From the NCBI RefSeq assembly GCF_000308475.2, contig NZ_BAFT02000079.1:62001-126000 (forward strand): a DNA stretch of 64,000 bases. Direction: 5' to 3'. The notes below the pieces were generated by a model that was not told where the DNA came from, searched no databases, and saw only the letters and a program-made list of their open reading frames with translations. Source of the stretch: Nocardia brasiliensis NBRC 14402. Lineage in GTDB: Bacteria > Actinomycetota > Actinomycetes > Mycobacteriales > Mycobacteriaceae. This document shows, piece after piece, positions 45,057 to 53,548 of this stretch. Positions within the stretch are counted from its first letter, which is position 1; each line of letters opens with the position of its first letter. Made by a program: the position numbers and the translations under genes.

Positions 45057-46346
45057 TCAGAGGTTGCCGACGATGTGTTCGAGGCGTTCGGCGACGTGCT
45101 CGCGGGCCTTTTCGCGGAGGGTGGGGCGGTAACCGCTGGGGTAGACGGGATCCGCGGGTTCATAGGTCTTGAGGACCTCCTTGGCGAGGGTGATCTTGTG
45201 CACCTCGGTGGGCCCGTCCGCGATGGCCATCACCTCGGCGTAATTCATCATGTCGACGAAGGGGAGGTCGGTGCTGACGCCGATGGCGCCGTGCAGATGC
45301 AGTGCGCGCTGGGCGATGTCGTGCATGACCTTGGGCATGGCGACCTTGATGGCGGCGATGTCCTTGCGCACCTTCAGGTAGTCCTGTTCCTTGTCGATGC
45401 GCCACGCGGTGCGCAGCACGAGCAGCCGGAACTGCTCCATCTCGATCCAGCTGTCCGCGATGCGCTCCTGGGTCATCTGCAGGCCGGCCAGCGGGCCCTT
45501 GCGCATCGGCCGGGACACGGCGCGCTCGGCCATCATGTCGAAAGCCTTGCGCACCAACGCGACCGTGCGCATCGCGTGATGGACGCGACCACCGCCGAGG
45601 CGGGTCTGCGCGACGATGAAGCCCTGGCCTTCCGCGCCGAGCAGATGGTCGGCGGGCACCCGGACGTCGGTGAACCGCAGATGGCCCTCGTGCTCGCTGA
45701 ACCCGTGCACGTGGAAGTTCTTGACGATCTCGAGGCCGGGAGTGTCGGCGGGCACGATGAACATCGACATGCCCTGGTACGGACTGACATCCGGATTGGT
45801 GACCACCATGACGATGTGGAAGCTGGCGAACTGCGCGTTCGAGTTGAACCACTTCTCGCCGTTGATCACCCAGTGGTCGCCGTCGCGTACCGCCCGGGTC
45901 TTGAACGTGGTGGGGTCCGAGCCGCCGGTGGGCTCGGTCATCACGTAACAGGAGCCGATGTCACCGGCGAGCAAGGGCGCCAGGTACTTCGCCTTCTGCT
46001 CCTCGGTGCCGTAGTGGGCGAGGATCTCGGCATTGCCGGAATCCGGTGCCTGGCAACCGAATACCGACGGCGCCCAGAACGACGTGCCGAGCACCTCGTT
46101 GAGCAGCGCGAGCTTCATCTGCCCGTAGCCCTGGCCGCCGAGCTCGGGGCCCAGGTGGCAGGCCCACAACCCTTGCTCCTTGACCTGTTCCTTCAACGGC
46201 CGCATCAGCGCCATGGCTTCTTTGTTGCCGCGGTCGTACGGATTCGGGTACAGCGAGTCGAGCGGCTCGACCTCGGTGCGGACGAATTCCGCCGCCCAGT
46301 CCAGTTTCTTCTGGAAGTCCGGGTCGGTCTCGAAATCCCAAGCCAT
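45057..46346 (-). CDS. acyl-CoA dehydrogenase
   Basis: A 429-residue acyl-CoA dehydrogenase resembling ACAD10/11-type enzymes. It has CYVMTEPTGGSDPTTFKTRA (FAD contacts), HWVINGEKWFNSNAQFASFH and GGGRVHHAMRTVALVRKAFD. The C-terminal LHLHGAIGVSTDLPFVDMMN and AIADGPTEVHKITLAKEVL are the usual flavin and CoA regions. The substrate is probably a medium, long or branched acyl-CoA. The start is ATG 46346, 2 bases after the tetR stop. It is the last gene of an SDR-ADH-tetR-ACAD operon with ATGA couplings, an organisation suited to breakdown of a hydroxylated acyl or steroid-like compound. Confidence 0.9.
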   Translation of the reverse strand: MAWDFETDPDFQKKLDWAAEFVRTEVEPLDSLYPNPYDRGNKEAMALMRPLKEQVKEQGLWACHLGPELGGQGYGQMKLALLNEVLGTSFWAPSVFGCQAPDSGNAEILAHYGTEEQKAKYLAPLLAGDIGSCYVMTEPTGGSDPTTFKTRAVRDGDHWVINGEKWFNSNAQFASFHIVMVVTNPDVSPYQGMSMFIVPADTPGLEIVKNFHVHGFSEHEGHLRFTDVRVPADHLLGAEGQGFIVAQTRLGGGRVHHAMRTVALVRKAFDMMAERAVSRPMRKGPLAGLQMTQERIADSWIEMEQFRLLVLRTAWRIDKEQDYLKVRKDIAAIKVAMPKVMHDIAQRALHLHGAIGVSTDLPFVDMMNYAEVMAIADGPTEVHKITLAKEVLKTYEPADPVYPSGYRPTLREKAREHVAERLEHIVGNL

Positions 46347-46348
46347 GG

Positions 46349-47029
46349 TCAGCCTTTCGTGTGCGGTTCGGTGGTGGTCACCACGCCGTCGAGGAACGTG
46401 GTGGCGAGAATCTCGGCGATCTCGGCGGGGGAGTGTTCGCCGTGTGGGCGATACCAGAAGGTCACCATGTTGAGCATGCCGAGCACGCTGTTGGTGACCA
46501 CGTGGTCGTCGGTGCGCAGCAGACCCGCGGCGTGCCCGGTGTCGATCACCCGCTGCCAGCACTGCTGGACCCGATCGCGCAGCTCTTGCAGTTGAGCTCC
46601 GCGCTCGCCGGTGAGCGCGGTGACGTCGCGTAGCTGGATCGCGACCTCGCTACGGTGCTCGATGATCAGCCGGACGTGGCTGTGGATCAGCCGGCGCAGC
46701 TGGCTGATCGGATCGTCGTCGCCCGCGACGATCTGTTCCGCGTCGACCAGCATCAACTGGATGTAATCGTGCAGGATCTGCCAGAGCAGTTCTTCTTTGG
46801 AGCCGATGTGGTAGTACAGCGCGCCGCGCTGAACATCGGCGCGGTCGCCGATCTCCGCGACGCCGGTACCGTGGAATCCCTTCTCCGCGAACAACTCCCG
46901 TGCGGCCCGCAGAATCCGTTCCCGGGTGTCGCCGGCGTTGGCGGCGGAGGCGGGCGGGCGGCCGCGGCGCCGCGCCGGGGCGACGTCGGCGTCGTCCGGC
47001 GTCGTCCTGCTGCGCGACGCGGTACTCAT
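46349..47029 (-). CDS. TetR-family regulator in the dehydrogenase operon
   Basis: A 226-residue TetR protein with a basic disordered head (RRRGRPPAS). The helix-turn-helix is ILRAARELFAEKGFHGTGVA, then VQRGALYYHIGSKEELLWQI. The C-terminal helical domain (MLNMVTFWYRPHGEHSPAEI) is of the TetR_C type shared by many fatty-acid and steroid catabolic repressors such as the KstR2 group. The ATG at 47029 overlaps the alcohol dehydrogenase stop as ATGA. It probably autoregulates the operon through the site at 48836. Confidence 0.9.
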   Translation of the reverse strand: MSTASRSRTTPDDADVAPARRRGRPPASAANAGDTRERILRAARELFAEKGFHGTGVAEIGDRADVQRGALYYHIGSKEELLWQILHDYIQLMLVDAEQIVAGDDDPISQLRRLIHSHVRLIIEHRSEVAIQLRDVTALTGERGAQLQELRDRVQQCWQRVIDTGHAAGLLRTDDHVVTNSVLGMLNMVTFWYRPHGEHSPAEIAEILATTFLDGVVTTTEPHTKG

Positions 47030-48075
47030 CGCGCGGGGTCCAGCACGACCTTGCTCACGCCGTCCGCGCGTTCGGCGAACAGCCGGTAGGCGTTCGCGCC
47101 GTCGGACATCGGGAGCCGATGGGTGATGACCGCTTCGGGGCGCAGCCGGCCCGCGGCGGTGAGCCGCAGCAGGGTGGGCAGCTCGTATTGGATCGAGCAC
47201 AGGCCGATGTGGAACTCCAGCTCCTTGATCTGTGCCAGCGGCATATGGAAAGGGTAAGCCCGGTTCTGGCTGACGCCGATCACGCTGACCCGCCCGCGGT
47301 GTCCGACCGCGCTGATCGCGAGTTTGATGGTGGCATCGGCGCCGACCGCCTCGATCGCGACATCCGCGCCGCCGCCGAGCAGTTCGCGGATCGCCGGCTT
47401 CGGATCGTCGGCGTCGACCGGTTCGGCGCCGAGTTCGGCGGCTTGTTTGCGGCGTTCGGCGATGAGATCGACGCCGAGCACGCGGGACGCGCCCATCGCG
47501 AACGCGGACTGCACCGCCATCAGCCCGACCGGACCCAGTCCGATCACCACCACCGTCTCCCCGGGCGCGATCCGGGCCCGGCGCGCGCCGTACCAGGCGG
47601 TCGGCGCGTTGTCGGTGAGGACCACGGCGGCGTCGTCGCTGACCCCCGCGGGCAGCCGCACGACGTTGCCTTCGGCGTGTGCGACGGCCAGATATTCGGC
47701 CTGACAGCCGGGGAGCGCGCCGCCGAGCCCGTAGCAGGCGTCGATCGCTGCGGGCGTGCGTTCGCAGGCGGCGACGAGGCCGATCCGGCAGTTCGCGCAG
47801 CGGTCACAGCCCGCGGAAGCGGGGACCAGCACCCGGTCGCCGACCGCGAATCCGCGTACGTTCGAACCGATTTCGACGATCTCGCCGACCGCCTCGTGCC
47901 CGACGCTGTAGCCGGTCCCGTCGGTGAACCCGTGCCCGGCGTAGATGTGCAGGTCGCTGCCGCAGATGCCGGCGGCGGTGACCCGGATGAGCACGCCGTC
48001 CGGTCCGGTGAGTACCGGGTCGGGCACGTCGGAGTACGAGATCTCCCGCGGGCCTTGATAGGTCAGTGCCTTCAT
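47026..48075 (-). CDS. zinc-dependent alcohol dehydrogenase (MDR family)
   Basis: A 349-residue medium-chain dehydrogenase. The catalytic zinc ligands are in GICGSDLH and GHEAVGE, and the structural zinc is held by four cysteines (CDRCANCRIGLVAAC). The NAD site is VVIGLGPVGLMAVQ, followed by an acidic residue in LGVDLIAE that favours NAD over NADP. It oxidises a secondary or primary alcohol. It overlaps SDR upstream and tetR downstream by ATGA. Together with the SDR it provides two successive or parallel alcohol oxidations. Confidence 0.92.
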   Translation of the reverse strand: MKALTYQGPREISYSDVPDPVLTGPDGVLIRVTAAGICGSDLHIYAGHGFTDGTGYSVGHEAVGEIVEIGSNVRGFAVGDRVLVPASAGCDRCANCRIGLVAACERTPAAIDACYGLGGALPGCQAEYLAVAHAEGNVVRLPAGVSDDAAVVLTDNAPTAWYGARRARIAPGETVVVIGLGPVGLMAVQSAFAMGASRVLGVDLIAERRKQAAELGAEPVDADDPKPAIRELLGGGADVAIEAVGADATIKLAISAVGHRGRVSVIGVSQNRAYPFHMPLAQIKELEFHIGLCSIQYELPTLLRLTAAGRLRPEAVITHRLPMSDGANAYRLFAERADGVSKVVLDPAR

Positions 48076-48812
48076 CGCCAGCCGCCGTCCACGGCGAGCG
48101 TCGCCCCGGTGCAGAATCCGGACTCCGCGCCCGCGAAGAACAGTGCGGCGCCGACGATTTCGCTGGGTTCGCCGACGCGGCGCTGCGCGTTGACGGTGCC
48201 GATCGCCGCGCGGACCTCGGGCGTCCAGGCCTTCGAGATATCGGTCGCGAACGCGCCGGGTTGAATCGTGTTGACCCGCACGGTCGGTCCGAAGGTCTGC
48301 GCGAGACCGACCGTGAGCGTGTTCAATCCGGCCTTGGCCGCGGCGTAGGGGAGCGCGTGCGGTGCTGGCCGGGCCGCCTCGATCGAGGAGATGTTGATGA
48401 TCGAGCCGCCGCCGTCGGCCGCCATCCGGGTGCCGATCAGCGCCGAAAGACGAAACGGCCCTTTGAGGTTCACGCCGATCACCTTGTCGAACAGTGCCTC
48501 CGACACCTGATCGAGGCTCGGGTAGAGCGGCGAGAGCCCGGCGTTGTTGACCAGCACGTCGACCCGGCCGAACGCCTCGTAGACCGTCTCGACCAGTGCG
48601 TCGCACTGGGACCAGTCGCTGACGTTGCACGCGACCGGCAGCGCGCGCCTGCCGTGGGTGGCGCGTACCTCGTCGGCCAGCGCGACGCAGCCGTCGAGTT
48701 TGCGGCTGGCGATCACCACGTCCGCGCCCGCCGCCGCGAACGCGAGCACCATCTCCCGGCCGAGTCCCCGGCTGCCCCCGGTGACCACGACGACCTTGTC
48801 CTCGAGCGACAC
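48072..48812 (-). CDS. SDR-family oxidoreductase
   Basis: A 246-residue classical SDR with all catalytic residues: TGGSRGLG (residues 11-18), LVNNAG, serine in NISS near 142 and YAAAK (Y156, K160). The arginine in IASRKLD suggests NADP or mixed cofactor use. It is the first gene of the SDR-ADH-tetR-ACAD operon, coupled to the alcohol dehydrogenase by ATGA. It probably interconverts a 3-hydroxy and 3-oxo acyl-CoA or a cyclic alcohol. The start is ATG 48812. Confidence 0.92.
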   Translation of the reverse strand: MSLEDKVVVVTGGSRGLGREMVLAFAAAGADVVIASRKLDGCVALADEVRATHGRRALPVACNVSDWSQCDALVETVYEAFGRVDVLVNNAGLSPLYPSLDQVSEALFDKVIGVNLKGPFRLSALIGTRMAADGGGSIINISSIEAARPAPHALPYAAAKAGLNTLTVGLAQTFGPTVRVNTIQPGAFATDISKAWTPEVRAAIGTVNAQRRVGEPSEIVGAALFFAGAESGFCTGATLAVDGGWR

Positions 48813-48835
48813 ACGCTCTCCCGTCGATCAGAAAA

Positions 48836-48851
48836 TGTTCCGATCAGTACA
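48836..48851. promoter_or_regulatory. TetR-type operator of the SDR-ADH-tetR-ACAD operon
   Basis: The 16-mer TGTTCCGATCAGTACA is symmetric at 12 of 16 positions around GATC. It lies 24-39 bases upstream of the SDR start. A direct repeat CGATCAG (48825-48831 and 48841-48847) overlaps it. The tetR gene at the third operon position is the obvious binder. Confidence 0.55.
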
Positions 48852-49057
48852 TTAAATCGCGCGGCCGATACAATCAAGGGCATGTTCGGCCGACCGCCGA
48901 CACGCTGTGCCGCGCCGAGTGATCTACCCCGCTTCATCGGCGCGCCGGAACATATCGGCGAGACGCCACGTTCGACCCGGAACAGGGTGGTATCACTACC
49001 CACGGGTAACATCGATGCGTCTTTTCCCACCCGGCTTTCTCAGAAGTGAGGCAGTAG

Positions 49058-51235
49058 ATGACAGAGCGGATTCAGGTCGGCGGGCTTCAGGTGGCCAGCG
49101 TTCTCCACGAGTTCATCGAGAACGAGGCGCTTCCCGGAACCGGCGTAGATTCCGCCGCGTTCTGGGCCGGTGCCGAGCAGGTCATCAACGACCTCGCGCC
49201 GCGCAACCGCGCGTTGCTCGCCGAACGCGACGAGATCCAGGGCAAGGTCGACGCCTGGCACGCCGAGCACCCCGGCGCGAACTACGACAAGGCCGCCTAC
49301 AAGAACTTTCTGAGCGAAATCGGCTACCTGCGCCCCGAGCCCGCCGATTTCCAGATCAGCACGCAGAACGTGGACGACGAGATCGCCACCACCGCGGGCC
49401 CGCAGCTCGTGGTGCCGGTGATGAACGCGCGCTTCGCGATCAACGCGGCCAATGCCCGCTGGGGTTCGCTCTACGACGCGCTCTACGGCACCGATGCCAT
49501 CTCCGAGGCCAACGGCGCGGAAAAGGGCAAGAGCTACAACAAGGTTCGCGGCGACAAGGTCATCGAGTGGGCGCGCAACTTCCTCGACGACGCCGCGACC
49601 CTGATCACCGGCTCGCACATCGGCTCCACCTCGTACAAGATCGTCGACGGTGAGCTCGAGGTCGGCCTCGAGGACGGCACCGAGATCGGGCTCGCCGATC
49701 CGTCGCAGCTGGTCGGTTACCTCGGCGAGCCGGACGCGCCGACCTCGGTGCTGCTGAAGCACAACGGTCTGCACATCGAGATCCAGATCGATGCGGACTC
49801 GCCGATCGGCAGCACCGACACCGCGGGCGTCAAGGACCTGGTGCTGGAGTCCGCGGTCACCACCATCATGGACTTCGAGGACTCGGTCGCCGCGGTCGAC
49901 GCCGAGGACAAGGTGCTCTGCTACCACAACTGGCTCGGCCTGATGAAGGGCGATCTCAGCGAGCAGGTCAGCAAGGGCGACCAGACCTTCACCCGCACCA
50001 TGAACCCGGACCGGGTCTACACCGCGCTCGACGGCGGGGAGCTGGTGCTGCACGGCCGTTCGCTGCTGTTCGTGCGCAACGTCGGTCACCTGATGACCAG
50101 CGACGCCATCCTCGACGCCGACGGCAACGAGGTGCCCGAGGGCATCCTCGACGGCCTGATCACCTCGCTGATCGCGACGCATTCGCTGCGCGGCGACACC
50201 GAATTGAAGAACAGCCGCACCGGCTCGGTCTACATCGTGAAGCCGAAGATGCACGGCCCCGACGAGGTCGCGTTCACCAACGAGCTGTTCGGCCGGATCG
50301 AGGACGTGCTCGGTGTGCCGCGCAACACCCTCAAGGTCGGCATCATGGACGAGGAGCGCCGCACCACGGTGAACCTGAAGGCCTGTATCCAGGCTGCCGC
50401 CGAACGCGTGGTGTTCATCAACACCGGCTTCCTCGACCGCACCGGCGACGAGATCCACACCTCCATGGAGGCCGGGCCGATGGTCCGCAAGGCCGAGATG
50501 AAGGGCCAGCAGTGGATCAAGTCCTACGAGGACTGGAACGTCGACACCGGCCTGGCCACCGGACTGCCCGGCAAGGCGCAGATCGGTAAGGGCATGTGGG
50601 CCATGCCGGACTTGATGGCCGACATGCTGGTGCAGAAGATCGGCCACCCCAAGGCCGGCGCCAACACCGCGTGGGTGCCCTCGCCGACCGCGGCCACCCT
50701 GCACGCCACGCACTACCACCAGGTCAACGTGCTCGACCGGCAGCAGGAAATCCTGAAGGGCGGCCCGCGCGCCACCGTCGACCAGATCCTGGAGATCCCG
50801 CTCGCCGCGGCGCCCAACTGGTCGGCCGAGGAGAAGCAGCAGGAGCTGGACAACAACTCCCAGTCCATCCTCGGCTATGTGGTGCGCTGGATCGACCAGG
50901 GCGTCGGCTGCTCCAAGGTGCCCGACATCGAAGACGTCGCGCTCATGGAAGACCGTGCCACCCTTCGCATTTCCAGCCAGCTGATGGCGAACTGGCTGCG
51001 CCACGGCATCGTCACCGCCGACGAGGTGGTGGCCAGCCTGGAACGGATGGCGCCGATCGTCGACCGCCAGAACGCCGGCGACCGCAACTACCGCCCCCTG
51101 TCCCCGGACTTCGCCGGCAGCATCGCCTTCCAAGCCGCCAAGGAACTCATCCTCGAAGGCACCAAGCAGCCCAACGGTTACACCGAGCCGATCCTGCACC
51201 GGCGCCGGCGGGAAGCCAAGGCGGCTTGCAAGTGA
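49058..51235 (+). CDS. glcB: malate synthase G
   Basis: A 725-residue malate synthase G, which condenses glyoxylate with acetyl-CoA in the glyoxylate shunt. Family segments are FLSEIGYLRPEPADFQISTQ, TTIMDFEDSVAAVDAEDKVL, MNPDRVYTALDGGELVLHGR and HTSMEAGPMVRKAEMKGQQW; the C-terminal domain contains QGVGCSKVPDIEDVALMEDR with the catalytic acid region. Length matches the G isoform (about 720), not the A form. GTGAGG lies upstream of ATG 49058. It is the last member of the Rv1822-Rv1837c-like block, in the opposite relative orientation to Rv1837c. Confidence 0.97.
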   Translation: MTERIQVGGLQVASVLHEFIENEALPGTGVDSAAFWAGAEQVINDLAPRNRALLAERDEIQGKVDAWHAEHPGANYDKAAYKNFLSEIGYLRPEPADFQISTQNVDDEIATTAGPQLVVPVMNARFAINAANARWGSLYDALYGTDAISEANGAEKGKSYNKVRGDKVIEWARNFLDDAATLITGSHIGSTSYKIVDGELEVGLEDGTEIGLADPSQLVGYLGEPDAPTSVLLKHNGLHIEIQIDADSPIGSTDTAGVKDLVLESAVTTIMDFEDSVAAVDAEDKVLCYHNWLGLMKGDLSEQVSKGDQTFTRTMNPDRVYTALDGGELVLHGRSLLFVRNVGHLMTSDAILDADGNEVPEGILDGLITSLIATHSLRGDTELKNSRTGSVYIVKPKMHGPDEVAFTNELFGRIEDVLGVPRNTLKVGIMDEERRTTVNLKACIQAAAERVVFINTGFLDRTGDEIHTSMEAGPMVRKAEMKGQQWIKSYEDWNVDTGLATGLPGKAQIGKGMWAMPDLMADMLVQKIGHPKAGANTAWVPSPTAATLHATHYHQVNVLDRQQEILKGGPRATVDQILEIPLAAAPNWSAEEKQQELDNNSQSILGYVVRWIDQGVGCSKVPDIEDVALMEDRATLRISSQLMANWLRHGIVTADEVVASLERMAPIVDRQNAGDRNYRPLSPDFAGSIAFQAAKELILEGTKQPNGYTEPILHRRRREAKAACK

Positions 51236-51286
51236 GGGTCGTTCGATTGATCGAAAAGTAGCTGTCAGCAGCTCCTTCTCGTTCGC

Positions 51287-51318
51287 GGCCCCGCACTGGA
51301 GACATCCGGCGCGGGGCC
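51287..51318 (+). terminator. hairpin after glcB
   Basis: GGCCCCGC pairs with GCGGGGCC (8 bp, 16-base loop) about 50 bases after the malate synthase stop. No T-tract follows. Confidence 0.55.
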
Positions 51319-51576
51319 TCTCCACAAACGCCACCGAGCTGGGACCCCGGTCGCCGCCCCGCGCGTAGTTCGAGTGGCCCAGAAGCTAAGGTTTTCGGCT
51401 CGGTGCGCTGGTTTCGCTCCTCACTTGCCGCGGATAACGGGACGGCTTCGACGGTGTCGTCAGCGGGCGCTCAGTTTTTCGGCGTGTGCGATTGCCTCGA
51501 TCAGCCTCTCGCGTACCCGGGCGGGCACGTAGCCGCGGTCGGTATGGTTCCTGGTTCGGCGGCGAGGGTCTTGCGG
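51319..51576. other. non-coding gap before the P450 gene end
   Basis: With the glcB terminator region this makes 340 bases without an intact gene. In the P450 frame, past its stop, a short minus-strand reading YVPARVRERLIEAIAHAEKL ends at TGA near 51459. It looks like a protein tail but has no usable start, and may be a remnant or a lost C-terminal extension. Confidence 0.35.
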
Positions 51577-52782
51577 TCACACGTCCCAGGTGACCGGGAG
51601 ACTCTTCACCCCGAAGATGTCCGCGGTTTCCGGGCGCAGGGCGACCTCGTCGGCCGGTACGGCCAGGCGCAGTGTGGGAAATCTGTTGATCAGGGCGGGG
51701 AACGCGACGCGCATTTCGACGCGGGCGAGCTGCGCTCCCAGGCAGTGGTGGGCTCCGTGGCCGAAGGCAACGTGCGCGCCGAGGCGCCTGTGGATATCGA
51801 ACGCGTGGGGATCGGCGAAGCGCTCGGGGTCGTGATTGGCGGTGTGGTACGACGCGATCACCACCTGCCCTGCCTTGATCGTGTGGCCGGCCAGCTCGAC
51901 GTCCTCCAGCGCTGTCCTCATGGAGGTCTTGGCTACGCTCAGATATCGCAGCAATTCCTCCACCGCTTGGTCGGTGAGCCCCGGATCGGCGCGCAGCGCG
52001 GCGAGCTGCTCCGGGTGGCGCAGGAGCGCAAAGGTGCCCAGTGCCAGCATGTTCGCGGTGGTGTCTAGGCCGGCCGCCAGCAGAACCAGGGCCATGCCCC
52101 GCAGTTCCTCATCGCTCAGATCGGTGTGGGTGAGCTCGCTGAGCACGTCGTCAGTGGGGTTCGCGCGCTTGGTGGCGACCAGTTCGGTGAGGTACCCGTA
52201 GGTCGCGGTCACCGCCGCGATCAGGTCCTCGTCGCTGATCTCCCCGCTCATGAACGACTCCACGTTGTCCTGGAAGGAACCCCTGTCTTCGTAGGGCACC
52301 CCAAGCAGTTCACAGATCGTGATGGCGGGAATGGGTCTGGCGAACGTCGCCAACAGGTCTGTCGGCGGCCCGGCCGTCTCCATGGCGTCGAGCCGGTCGG
52401 CGGTGATCTGCTCGACGCGTTCGGTGAGCAATCGCATGCGCCGTGCGGTGAACTTGCTCGCCAGCGGTTTCCGGTAACGCCCGTGCTGTGGTTCGTCCAT
52501 GAGCAGGAACTCACCAGGCGCCGCCGGTGGGATCTCGAAGCCCGAGTAGTCGATAGTCGGGTGGAGCATGAGCTCCTTGCGCGAACTGAATCGCGAGTCG
52601 GACAGGATCGACCGGACCAGCTCGTATCCGGTAACCAGCCAGCCGGGTTTTCCGCCGGGGAAGGTGTAGTGGCTGATCGGGCCGTGTCGACGAGCCTCGA
52701 TCAGCTCGGCGGGCGGGCCGAACGGGCAGCCGGACTGGCGCGCCACCGGTAGCGCGGCGATCGTGTGGAGCGCTTCGCTCAT
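51577..52782 (-). CDS. cytochrome P450 (conventional, class I type)
   Basis: A 401-residue soluble bacterial P450. The I-helix has LLAAGLDTTANML (oxygen-activating acid/threonine pair), the ExxR is in VEELLRYL, and the heme loop is FGHGAHHCLGAQLAR with the axial cysteine. It should hydroxylate a small or lipid substrate with ferredoxin partners encoded elsewhere. ATG 52782 is chosen because AAGGGA lies 8 bases upstream; ATG 52788 is too close to it. In sequence style it resembles the CYP105/CYP107 group. The two neighbouring P450s are of a very different type. Confidence 0.92.
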   Translation of the reverse strand: MSEALHTIAALPVARQSGCPFGPPAELIEARRHGPISHYTFPGGKPGWLVTGYELVRSILSDSRFSSRKELMLHPTIDYSGFEIPPAAPGEFLLMDEPQHGRYRKPLASKFTARRMRLLTERVEQITADRLDAMETAGPPTDLLATFARPIPAITICELLGVPYEDRGSFQDNVESFMSGEISDEDLIAAVTATYGYLTELVATKRANPTDDVLSELTHTDLSDEELRGMALVLLAAGLDTTANMLALGTFALLRHPEQLAALRADPGLTDQAVEELLRYLSVAKTSMRTALEDVELAGHTIKAGQVVIASYHTANHDPERFADPHAFDIHRRLGAHVAFGHGAHHCLGAQLARVEMRVAFPALINRFPTLRLAVPADEVALRPETADIFGVKSLPVTWDV

Positions 52783-53450
52783 GCTCATTTCCCTTGCAGC
52801 AGAAGATATTTGAGAGACTCTCAGCAGCCATTGAAGACCTACTATAAGCATATGTATACGTAGAAGCAAGTCCAGTTGCCTCGATCGCGTGGCGGTCACG
52901 CCCGGCTGAAGTCTCGCTGACGGTCTGCAGTGGATCGCCCGACGCGATGGCCGGATCTGGGCGCTTGCCGTCGTTGCTCCCGCATGATCCCTGGAGGGTT
53001 TGCGGGCGCGTCCGCGGCGGCGTCGAACACCGCGGATGCGCTAAGCCTGCGGTCGGTGAATATCCCGAGTTGCCGGTGCCGGAGATTTGCCGAGACCTAC
53101 GGTTCGGGCTGCGGACGCTGCTCGGGATCAGTATGCTCGAACGCGCTTCATCGAAACATGCTGTAGTCGAACATATTTGGATGTACCGGTCGGTTTGTCT
53201 CGAGGCCGGTCAGCTATGGGCGCACGAGCAGGGAGGCGCAACGTGTCACGGTCTTGCCGACCACTCGGCTCGGGTCTTTCTCCGGAACTCGTGCGGTTTC
53301 GCTTGCTACCTGTGTGCTGACGCTGCCCACTGCGATCTCCGATTCGGCCGGCGGTAGTCGATCCGGTTTGCTTACGGACGGCTTCCGGACATGTAAGACC
53401 CTGCTGCTGTGCGAATCTCGTCAACTCAGACTGTCCGAGGAGTGCTTGTC
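52783..53450. other. long non-coding or decayed region upstream of the P450s
   Basis: About 670 bases hold no intact gene. A + strand frame at roughly 53050-53165 reads VGEYPELPVPEICRDLRFGL, which faintly recalls the N-terminal domain of PucR-type regulators, but it lacks a start and continues into nonsense. GC content and codon usage are uneven, suggesting decayed genes. The only functional signal is CGAGGAG at 53436-53442, placed correctly for the ATG at 53451. Confidence 0.4.
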
Positions 53451-53548
53451 ATGGCCATCTTATCCGCTGCCGCACGACCGACGACCGAGCGTACGCGCCT
53501 GCTAGCCGATCAGCCGGCGGCGCCGCCCAGCGTCCGTCCGCGCGCGTG
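53451..53548 (+). CDS. 32-codon upstream ORF, probably the displaced N-terminus of the next P450
   Basis: A frame starting at ATG 53451 with GAGGAG 8 bases upstream reads MAILSAAARPTTERT and so on to PSVRPRA and a stop at 53547-53549. Its stop overlaps the GTG of the P450 at 53546. The last codons run through (CG)4. With (CG)3 the two frames would join as PSVRPRVTLHTPEF, which lines up with GPRIAICSEEF of the sister P450 at 54847. It is therefore best read as the true N-terminus cut off by a 2-base insertion, or else as a translationally coupled leader. Confidence 0.6.

Noticed and set aside
49040..51334. 764-codon minus-strand open frame opposite glcB
   Set aside because: It is the antisense shadow of malate synthase G, with no ribosome-binding site and repetitive valine/histidine/glycine composition.
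53050..53165. PucR-like N-terminal fragment before the P450s
   Set aside because: The similarity is limited to about 20 residues judged by eye, with no start and no following domain; it is mentioned only as a hint in the gap entry.
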